NCBI GenBank assembly: GCA_011799875.1
Contig: CM022303.1
Coordinates: forward strand, 548,469,368-548,533,367
Source of the DNA: Thinopyrum elongatum
Lineage: Eukaryota > Streptophyta > Magnoliopsida > Poales > Poaceae
Length of the DNA stretch: 64,000 nucleotides
Direction of reading: 5' to 3'
The translations under genes were made by a program, and so were the position numbers. Below are positions 56,242 to 64,000 of the stretch, piece by piece. Positions within the stretch are counted from its first letter, which is position 1; the number at the start of each line of letters is the position of its first letter. The notes beneath the pieces are model-generated. The model did not search any database, was not told the DNA's origin, and saw only the letters and a program-made list of their open reading frames with translations.

Positions 56242-58694
56242 GTTAATTAGCTTTGCACATTTTATTAAATAGATGCAATGGCATAGCACCTTCAATATCA
56301 TGCTTGCACTCACATGTTGTTCCAACAGCACCATGAATGCTGCCCAGAATTGCCATGCCTTCAGCTTTCGCTTTAAGTTCCTATGATGCTCCTTTTCAGG
56401 TGACTTTTCATGCGATTTCTACTTCTAAAAATTAGAAAATACCTTCAGATCAAAGCAGCGGATTTGTAGATTTCTGAGTATTGCTGCTACTCCATCTCCA
56501 TCCAGCTTACGGTCTTTGGTCACTGATTCTGAGGTACGACATTGTTATACTTTTATGTTAAATACCATTTAGCTTGGCACCTCCATTTATTGGTTCGGGC
56601 CGAGCAAAGACCCTGTCGAGCAGTATCACTGACTGGAAGCATAAATTTTCAAATCAGTGATGAGATAAATCCTGTGTACCGGTGCTTAGCAGCTAGCGAA
56701 ATGTGGCTGGTATTTTTGGTCTGTATGTAGGTAGCTTCCTGATGTGTGTGGCTGTGTGTTCATTCACGACCTGAACTTATTTCTGTTTTCTGTTGGCTTC
56801 AGTTTAGTAAAGATGGGGTGGGAGAAAAAACTACACTCTATATATGTAAGTTGACTGAAAATAATAATATGTTTCAGTAGCTATATTTCTCCGATTCCTA
56901 ACATGGTTGTAGGCTAGATGTTCCTATTGGTTTGTCTTGCTGTAGAACCTGCCCCTATTCATCTGTTACACATTTTGTATAGATATTAAGGAAGAAACTA
57001 ATGGACATTCACTTGTCATATTCTCCCCATCAGCATTTGATGGCAAGAGCCGCTGCTTTACAGGAGATGGATGTGAAACCAAAATCATATTCTACCAACA
57101 TTTATTTAGTGCATATTATCATTTAGCAATATGTTGGTTGTGCCTCCCCGTGATCAATGGAGGTCTTCTGTAGATGCACTGCAGTTTTGTCATGCATTTA
57201 ACTTCTCAATGGTTGACCATGGAAAATATGTGTAGTTTTCATTTTCTACATATGTTTCTGGTTTCAAGGAGAATTCTTACTCCTTTTGGAATTACCATCT
57301 TTAAACATTATACATTCCAGTCTCTTGCGTATTTACATCAAAGACTATTTTTTGAATGCTTATCATGTACAGTACTAAACTCCCTGCCCCCTCCTTCTTC
57401 TGTCACATGTGTTGTTCCCTTGTCATGAGTGAGCTCCAGAAAACACAACTGCAAGGTACAAAATAGTTGCCACTTAGTTAGCATTTTAGTTAACAGTGTA
57501 GACATGTTAGTAACACTATAATGTTGGATAATAAATCAATTCAACTACATCCGAACGAACTTATCTTGCTTCCAATAAGAGTAAAATCATCTTTAATAAT
57601 TTTCTGGATTTTGCTTATATTCATGTTTCTTAACATGTTTGGAATGTCGTTTCCTCCAAAATGCAGCATTTACCTTCCATTTGGAGCATAGGATGCATTT
57701 TTATCAGTTGCTGACTGAAAAAACCACTTTTCTGATAAAAACGCTATCCATCAGTTAGACTTAACCAATTGCCTTCAAGACAAACCTTCAAATATATACA
57801 AGTTCTCTGATAAGGTAGTCGTGGGAAGACTATATCTGATTACATTGTAAATGTTTTCAGTGACCACAAAATTGACTTTCTTTTTTGCTTCTTTTCAGCT
57901 TTCAGGTCCTAAATGAGAATGTAAGGATGTACTTGAGCAGTATGAGAAGACCCAGTTCCATTATCTCAGAAGCCAGAAGTTTCACATTTAATATCTTTCG
58001 TTCTAAAATTTGTTGGAGAAAATGTCCATTCTGCTATTAGCACCACGATTATGTGTCAATTGTAGATTCTTAATTGCTTAGAATTATTTTATATGCTTGA
58101 TTCCTTTGGTTCATATTTATTCAACAACAAAATATTTTCAAGATTGGTCCGTATGAGGATTAAACTTTGAACATGTGAATTGTATGAGGATTAAACTTCA
58201 AACATATGAATTGATGTGGCATCAAGCTAAGTCTGTTGATACATTGCTATCCTTTTTTGCTTTGCACAATTAATCTTGTCACTGGAGATGTATGTTAATC
58301 CTCTAGCTTTGCTCATTTTGTTTCGATTTCATCTTAGTTGATAGAATATTGTGCCATGCGTTCACAAATTACATGGTCATGTGAGTGGATTGTTTCTCCC
58401 GTTGCAACGCAATAGCAAATAATAAACCACACATTGCTTCTGGTCGTCCGTCGCGCGCTTTTTGCAAAATAGCCCTTGTGGTTTTGGATATTCAACCCGC
58501 AATCCTTGTGATAAATCAACCTGAACCGGTACTGGGGAGAGAAAAAAAAACCCAGCCACCAGCACGCCCCTGCCTCCCAATCCCCATCTTCACCTCCAGC
58601 GAGCCGCCACCTCCTGCCATGACCGGCCCATCCCCACGTCGCCGCGTGCCGCTACCGCCATCCCCGCCGGCGTGCCTGCCCCTACCCCTGCTCT

Positions 58695-58890
58695 GGGTCG
58701 TCCTGCTCCCAACGGCAGGTGAGGCAGGAGGCGGCGGATCCGGCTGCTCCGGCGTGGATCCGGCGGCGGCAGACGGAATAGAGGCGGAGGACGGGTCGTC
58801 CTGCTCCCGACGGCAGGTGAGGCAGGAGGCGGCGGATCCGGCCGCTCCGGCGTGGATCCGGCAGCGGCAGACGGAATCAAGGCGGAGGAG
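58695..58890 (+). repeat. 98 bp tandem duplication
   Basis: Two units starting GGGTCGTCCTGCTCCC (58695 and 58793), each with GGCAGGTGAGGCAGGAGGCGG and GGCGTGGATCCGGC, few differences. Open in several frames but no known protein. Confidence 0.88.
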
Positions 58891-59268
58891 AACGAAGCCG
58901 ACCGAGAGGTGGTCGAAGGCGGCGAGTTCGAAGGTGGGGTGGCTGCGGTTGTTGTTCCATGGTGACTCCTTGAGAAAACATGCGAGAGAGATTAGAGAGA
59001 GAGAGGATGAAAAGGGAAATGCCCAGAGAGAGAGAGAAGAGGGAGGAGGAGACGGACGGTTGCTGGCTGGCCTGCTGGAGGCGGCTCGGGGCAGAGGAGC
59101 ACCTCTCCCGCCGCGGTTGGGGGCTGCAGGGAGGCAGCACGGGGTGGCTGCTCCCAACGTGGTGAAGAGAAAAGGGAATTTTGCGTGTGGAGCCTGCGTC
59201 CTTAGAGATAAGATAGACCAAAGCACCGTAGGAGCGTGTTCCCTAGAAAAAAGATAAGATATAGAGTT

Positions 59269-59569
59269 TTTTTTAACATAGTACAGACGCAAGCGCTCAT
59301 ATACACGCGCATACACTCACCCCTATGAACGCACACACGCACACCCTACCCCTATGAGCACCTCCGAAAGACTGAGCCGGCATATCATCTTGAAATTTAC
59401 GAAGTCGCCGTAGGCAGCTCGTCGTCGACGGGAACGTCTCCTCCCACTGAATGCGCATTGCTGAAAATTCTGAAATAAATCCAGGAATAAATGCGAGCAC
59501 CAGGATTTAAACCCTGGTGGGCTGGGGATACCACAGTCCCTCTAATCATCCAGCCACAGGTTGATTCAC
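59269..59569 (-). mobile_element. Au SINE
   Basis: The minus strand carries a tRNA-related head (CTGTGGCTGGATGATTAG, A box; GGGTTTAAATCCTGG, B box), the typical body (CAGTGGGAGGAGACGTTCCC, GAGCGCTTGCGTCTGTAC) and a short A/T tail. It is flanked by a perfect 16 bp target duplication, GATAAGATATAGAGTT, at 59253-59268 and 59570-59585. It does not code for protein; a LINE would have moved it. Confidence 0.92.
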
Positions 59570-60722
59570 GATAAGATATAGAGTTAACTCTATATCTAAC
59601 AGTCTAAGATATAGAGTTAGACTGTGTAGTATAGGCAGCATAGATGACTGAGAGACTAATACACCAGTACACACACACAAATATAGCCTGCACACTATAG
59701 ATTCTTTAGTTGATCTTATATGGACATGTATCATCTCAAGAAAAGAACATGTTTATTGTCTCATGACTGTACAATCACTGCCGATGGCTAATATCAACTT
59801 AAACTGCAAGCCAAAATGGCTGCACAATTCTAAAAAGGGATTGCGAAGAAGAAATAAGACATTGTACAAACAATAATATATTTTGATGCTTACATGCATT
59901 GTAATTAAATAAATTTATGAGTACCTCACATGCTCTATTTATGATGCAAAGTCTAATCATTTTATATTTTTGATCAACAACAGATTTCTACATTGTAGAA
60001 AACTCTCATGGATGCCAAGGGACAAAGAAGGAAAAGATATAGAGAGCAATAAGCATAGATGACCACAGAAGAAAAAACATGAAAAACTGAAAAAGCATAG
60101 TGAAGCCTATTAGCAAAAAAAATGAACTGAAGATTCAATCAAATTGTAAAAAAATGTACACAAGGGAGAAAAAAGTATGCAAATATGAAGCCAACACAAA
60201 AAGGCAAAAAATGCGCACAAGGAAGGCAGAAATATGCATCCACAACAAAAGAAAGCTAGAATAGAGCAAATTAGATTTAACAATGAATTGAGGCGCAACG
60301 GACCAAGCAAAAGATTCAATTGCGATGGAGAATCCTGCATATGTCGCAACATAACTGGAACTTAGAACAACTATACGACAAGGACTTCACGGTTAGCACA
60401 CACGACAGAAGTATACATGCCTGGACGCTGGACGAAGTATACCACATTTTTATTGTTTGATGTCATTAAATGAAAATAAGCACGAGTTGTACGATATTTT
60501 TATTACCACTATTGTAATCTAAAGATAGGGTTGTTCATCCGATTTTATGACTATGATTTATGTCCCATATTATAGTCTGAAGAATCTTATTGTTAATTCA
60601 TCCATTCTTTTTATCATCAGCAAACTTATCATTTACCTAGCCAACCTAATTCATGGCAATTGGCGTTTGTTTCGTTGTTAAGCAAGTAATTTTTTCTCCC
60701 GTTGCAACGCACAGGCATGTTT

Positions 60723-61150
60723 CTGATAATTAAGCCGCGGTTAAACAGATAAAACATTTCATTTTTTAGAAAACCCCCTATAGTTTTCGGTAATTAACCT
60801 GCAATACTATTTTAAGTGACATGAAGAAAATGTTTCGGTTTTTACACAAAGCCCTCTGCAGTTCCCTAAAATCAACCCGCAGTCCGTATCATATGTTTTA
60901 CAAAAATGTTCATATCTTTTAAACCGTAACTTCAATTTTAACATATTATATATGAAATTTAATTAAAAAGTGTAGAATCTAATATTATGTTATTTTTTCC
61001 ATTAAATATTATAAAAATGTTGTCTAGAGTGCAACCATCTATAGTCACGCATGCACGCGACGACAAAACCTCGCAGGGGGGGGGGATAAAATAAATTAGA
61101 GGCATGTGTTATTTTTTACTCCCGTTGCAACGCACGGGCACTTTTGCTAG
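60723..61150 (+). mobile_element. Helitron 6 (about 430 bp)
   Basis: The start is fused to Helitron 5 (CTGATAATTAAGCCGCGG for CTAATAATAAAGCGGC). The end is intact: CCCGTTGCAACGCACGGGCA and CTAG at 61147-61150. It has no gene; two AACCCGC/AACCTGC blocks suggest an internal duplication of the 5' region. Confidence 0.75.
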
Positions 61151-61330
61151 TCTCCCCTAATAATAAAGCAGATATTGCTTCTGGTGGTACGTCACATAAT
61201 TTGCCCCTAAAGTTGCTAAATATTACCCACCAATGCCATCCATAAGTAGAAAAAACGATTCAGTTTTCTTTCACAAGTCGCGGCAGTGGTCTCTGGTTTA
61301 TTTAGTGGGATGTCTCTAAAGTAGCAGAAG

Positions 61331-61401
61331 GAATTAGGTATTGCATTGGCTGGAGCGTCTGTCTTCTACCGGGGAGACGCAGGTTCGATCCCCTGCCCTC
61401 T
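61331..61401 (+). other. tRNA-like sequence with clear T arm
   Basis: TTGGCTGGAGCG resembles an A box. CGTCT/AGACG can form an anticodon-like stem, and GCAGG-TTCGATC-CCTGC forms a T arm. No 5' partner for the acceptor end CCCTCTCA is found, so this is a relic rather than a tRNA gene. Confidence 0.35.
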
Positions 61402-61500
61402 CAACTTTTTTCACCTTTTGCTGTTTAACCTTTCTTTTTTCCCTTTTTCCTGTTTAATCTTTCTTTTTTCCCTTTTTCCTGTTTAATCTTTCTTTTTTCT

Positions 61501-61775
61501 GACATATTAAAATGGTCTTCAAAATATTTATCTTTCAAACACTAACTCAAAAAATGTGTATACATTTTAAATATACATACATACTACCTGAAAAATGCTT
61601 TCATCGGCCTAATTTTTTTACGTTTGACAGATTAAAATGGTCTTCAAAATATTTATCTATCAAACACTAACTCAAAATATAACATGTTATATATGAAAAA
61701 AAACCCTGAAAATGTGTATAAATTTTAAATATACATACATACCTGAAAAATCCTTTCGTCGGCCTAATTTTTTAC
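61501..61775 (+). repeat. Tandem duplication of about 125 bp
   Basis: GACATATTAAAATGGTCTTC (61501) recurs as GACAGATTAAAATGGTCTTC (61626). Both are followed by TTTAAATATACATACATAC and TCGGCCTAATTTTTT. A shorter CTTTCTTTTTTCCC repeat precedes them. Confidence 0.8.
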
Positions 61776-62540
61776 GTCGCATTGGTTCGAGTCAGGCACA
61801 AACGATACACGCGGTTTTTTCGCTCATCTTTCTTTGATATTCCATCTGAATCTGTTGAACGTGGACATAGGACTAGATATAGACATGCATAAAAATATCA
61901 GAACCAACACGCTTCTTGAAAAAATAGGCTCGCCTCAGCAAAGTTGTCGCCGCCTTCAGCGGCAGCCCTAGCGCGCGGACGCATCGATCTAGACGCCATG
62001 CAACACGTTTTCGATTAGGCACATTAGTACCACTATATTGATCGCATCAGCCACTGCTTCCATCAATCAATCATCAATGGTATAAAGGACCCTCGATGAT
62101 CACATCATATGCACATATTAGCATAGGGGAGTTGGTCATCTTGTGATGGATTATATCATTTATATGTATATGCACTCCATGGAGAGACCGGCACAAAAAG
62201 TACTGCTACCGTAACTTTTGATCGCCCTAAACATACTTGTGATTTGGCATTGATTAGTTTACAACGAGATGGGGAGCTCGCCGATGTTGGGAACCAGGCT
62301 GGCTCCGCATGCCTCGCTTCCCTCGAGTGGAAGCTCACAGGAGAAGCAGCTGTCTCGCTGGGAGGCCGACACGGTCATCCCCGTTGAATCGGTCCCTCAC
62401 ATATCTTCTTTGACTCAGAGCTCAAGCTGATGTACATGCCCTTGCCTGCGGACCAACTGATTGCAACAACACCTGCAGTAACGGATGTCGCAAAAGCTAG
62501 GTAGATGCTTTCTACCGGACCATACAATATTTGACACGTA

Positions 62541-62589
62541 CTCCCTCTATAAAGAATTGAAACACTCTTATATTTCTTTAAAGAGCGAG
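62541..62589. mobile_element. Stowaway MITE, internally deleted (49 bp)
   Basis: CTCCCTCTATAAAGAA and TTTCTTTAAAGAGCGAG are inverted termini of Stowaway type, flanked by TA on both sides. Normal members are much longer, so the middle is deleted. Confidence 0.75.
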
Positions 62590-63320
62590 TACTATTTTTC
62601 AAGTTGAATATATTTTTAGGTAACCTACATCTTTCTTACCCTCCACCGTCGATGGTACCAAATTTTTCCATGTGCATGATCCCACCCAAATATATTCGAT
62701 GCAACATCACAGCCTTCTATTGCAGCTATAATGATTACCATCAAGGGATGTGGACACTAGCTTCACGAGGAGCATTTGGTTATATAACCCAGATACAAGC
62801 AAATCAAAATCATTAATTTTGCTGACAAGGAAAGTAAAACAGATCGAGGCTCCAGTTATTAAGATGGCACTCAGAGTAGGCCTTCACCTCCACCTCCCCT
62901 TTCTAACTGGCATTTGCTCAGTATGATGATGGAAACCACAAGGCCGTGTACATAATAAAACTTGCAAAAGGGCGAAAGGAAACTTGCAAAAGGGCAGGAG
63001 GATGAATAGGTTGATGACAATGACGAGATGGAGCAATTGTGATAAGTAGTGAAACATAATCTTGTTACCCCGTTGCAACGCACGGGCTCTTTTGCTAGTA
63101 ATAATAAAGCGGCTATTGCTTCTCCCTGCTCACCGTCGCCGCAGTTTTGCAAAAAACTCCTTGTGCTTTTTGAAAATTGAACCCGAATCTGGGAAAACGC
63201 CTCGTTTAAAAAAAAAAAACCCTGCGTTTGTAAGAAATTCAGCCCGCGATCCTCTGCTTCGTCTTATCGAAACTCCCCCTTTCCTTTCAAGCGACGGCGG
63301 AGACAGCGGAGCACGAGCAG

Positions 63321-63657
63321 GTGAGGGGCGGCGCCGCGCTCCCCGGCTTCTGCCTCCATCCCATCTATGCGCCGTCGTTCGTCCGCACGGGCGCCGGCGG
63401 CTACCACGCCCCGGAGGTGCTGGACACGCGGCGGCCCACGCTGAAGGCGGACGTCTACTCCCTGGGCGTGCTCCTGCTGGAGCTCCTCACCGGCAAGTCC
63501 CCGACTGCAGGAGGGCGTCGGCGGCACGCTGGACCTGCCGCGGTTGGTGCAGTCGGTGGTGCGCAAGGAGTGTACGGCCGAGGTGTTTGACGTGGAGCTG
63601 GTGCGGCTGGGCGTCAGCGCCGAGGAGAAGATGGCCGCGCTGCTGCAGGCACCGGCG
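63321..63657 (+). pseudogene. Captured receptor pseudokinase C-lobe (LRR-III type)
   Basis: The first frame reads [24 protein letters not shown] and [20 protein letters not shown], kinase subdomains VIII-IX. At about 63508 a small deletion shifts the frame, which then reads [20 protein letters not shown] and EEKMAALLQ before the similarity stops near 63657. FCLHP in place of DFG is typical of the inactive LRR-III receptor kinases. There is no intron in the part seen, the N-lobe is missing, and an in-frame product is impossible. Confidence 0.82.
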
Positions 63658-63789
63658 GAGCTACGGCATAGATGCAGCAGCTCGAAACTACACGGTCTGC
63701 ACACAGCAGCACAACGCCACAGTCTGCATGCGGCATGAGCAGCTCCACTCATGATTCAAATTATGCAGCTGTAGATAATCCCTTTTGTT

Positions 63790-64000
63790 CAGGTTTCCAT
63801 TATTTTTCAGTTGAATTCAGTTGCAGATTCATCCAACTCATCTCCATTGCCACACACGGAAAGGCTTAGATTTTGATTTTTGTTCAGTTTTGTTCAGATT
63901 TTCATTATTCCAATTTTGATTTTGGTTCAGTTTTGGTCAGGTTTTCATTATTTTTCAGTTGAATTCAGTTGCCGATTCATCCAACTCATCTCCATAGCCA
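63790..64000 (+). repeat. 148 bp tandem repeat at the window end
   Basis: CAGGTTTCCATTATTTTTCA (63790) recurs as CAGGTTTTCATTATTTTTCA (63938). Both are followed by GTTGAATTCAGTTGC and ATTCATCCAACTCATCTCCA. The second copy is cut by the window. Confidence 0.85.

Larger units (their letters stand above)
53434..58411 (+). mobile_element. Helitron 4 (5.0 kb), carrier of receptor-kinase exons
   Basis: Starts TCTTTACCTAATAATAAAGC after a 4 bp spacer (TATA) and follows an A, the canonical A/T insertion site. The 3' end is trimmed: CTCCCGTTGCAACGCA (58396-58411) runs straight into the next Helitron start without CTAG. It contains a GC-rich 5' part (53550-54100) with no recognised protein, four exons of a receptor kinase, two exons of an unidentified gene, and AT-rich sequence from 56250 to 58390 without a recognisable gene. 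Confidence 0.85.
58412..60722 (+). mobile_element. Helitron 5 (2.3 kb), both ends decayed
   Basis: The start lacks TCTTTCCC but keeps AATAATAAA, GCTTCTG and the TTTTTGCAAAA...ATTCAACCCGC block shared by the array. The 3' end has CTCCCGTTGCAACGCACAGG (60696 on) but the CTAG is altered. It contains GC-rich captured sequence at 58550-59170 with a 98 bp duplication, and a nested Au SINE. From 59590 to 60690 I see no gene. Confidence 0.75.
61151..63098 (+). mobile_element. Helitron 7 (1.9 kb)
   Basis: Starts TCTCCCCTAATAATAAAGC directly after CTAG and ends CCCCGTTGCAACGCACGGGC...CTAG at 63095-63098. It contains a tRNA-like stretch, a tandem duplication and a Stowaway remnant. I see no gene in the remaining sequence. 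Confidence 0.87.
63099..64000 (+). mobile_element. Helitron 8, 5' portion
   Basis: Follows CTAG of Helitron 7. It lacks the first bases of the 5' end and starts TAATAATAAAGCGGCTATTGCTTCT, then the shared GCAAAAAACTCC and ATTCAGCCCGCG blocks. It continues out of the window and carries a kinase fragment. Confidence 0.75.

Noticed and set aside
58385..59316. Open frames of 290 and 266 codons on opposite strands in Helitron 5
   Set aside because: Both arise from GC-rich sequence without stops; they contain the 98 bp duplication and low-complexity residues and match no family I know.
61331..61401. Functional tRNA gene
   Set aside because: T arm and box B are good, but the acceptor stem has no 5' partner and the D arm does not fold.

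Overview
The window is repeat-dominated nuclear DNA of a large-genome grass, most likely Triticeae (wheat, barley or goatgrass type). The case rests on Athila-group LTR retrotransposons of the Sabrina/WHAM type, an Angela/BARE-like Ty1/copia element, an Au SINE, a Stowaway MITE and Helitrons with the grass terminal motif. Family names are given from memory of the families, not from a search. I found no intact host gene. Every recognisable protein-coding stretch is a degenerate transposon gene or a gene fragment carried by a Helitron.

Positions 1-46141 are nested LTR retrotransposons plus a CACTA end. A chromovirus pol end with its 3.9 kb 3' LTR (1-5489, +) sits in the left LTR of a non-autonomous Athila-type element (A, 5490-12427, -). 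A abuts the polypurine end of a Tat-type Ty3/gypsy element with gag-protease-RT-RNase H-integrase (B, 12428-18379, -). B is inserted in another Athila-type element (18380-19902, -). After a 260 bp orphan piece come two related Athila-type elements with the same LTR family in opposite orientation, C (20163-27199, -) and D (27314-33868, +), 114 bp apart. D is complete, with CCCCA target duplications and LTRs of equal length, and is inserted in a Tat-type gag remnant (E, to 35696). An Angela-like copia element follows (F, 35697-45295, -). Its LTR is split by a complete 4.2 kb solo LTR (G, 36628-40848) of the same family as the LTR at 1621-5489. F is broken by a CACTA terminal region (45306-46141) with an 84 bp tandem repeat.

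Positions 46142-64000 are a head-to-tail array of at least eight non-autonomous Helitrons, all on the + strand. Three junctions are exact (CTAG end followed at once by a TCT start); four others have a 4 bp spacer, are fused or are trimmed. Their cargo differs: a first exon resembling a family 9 glycosyl hydrolase (endoglucanase), four spliceable exons of an MRH1/MDIS-type LRR receptor kinase, two exons of an unrecognised gene, and the C-lobe of an LRR-III pseudokinase. An Au SINE and a deleted Stowaway are nested in them.

The observations most worth follow-up are the Helitron concatemer with distinct captured exons, the very large C/D inverted pair whose members carry different proteins between the same LTRs, and conserved hairpins near the polypurine tract of elements A, C and D.
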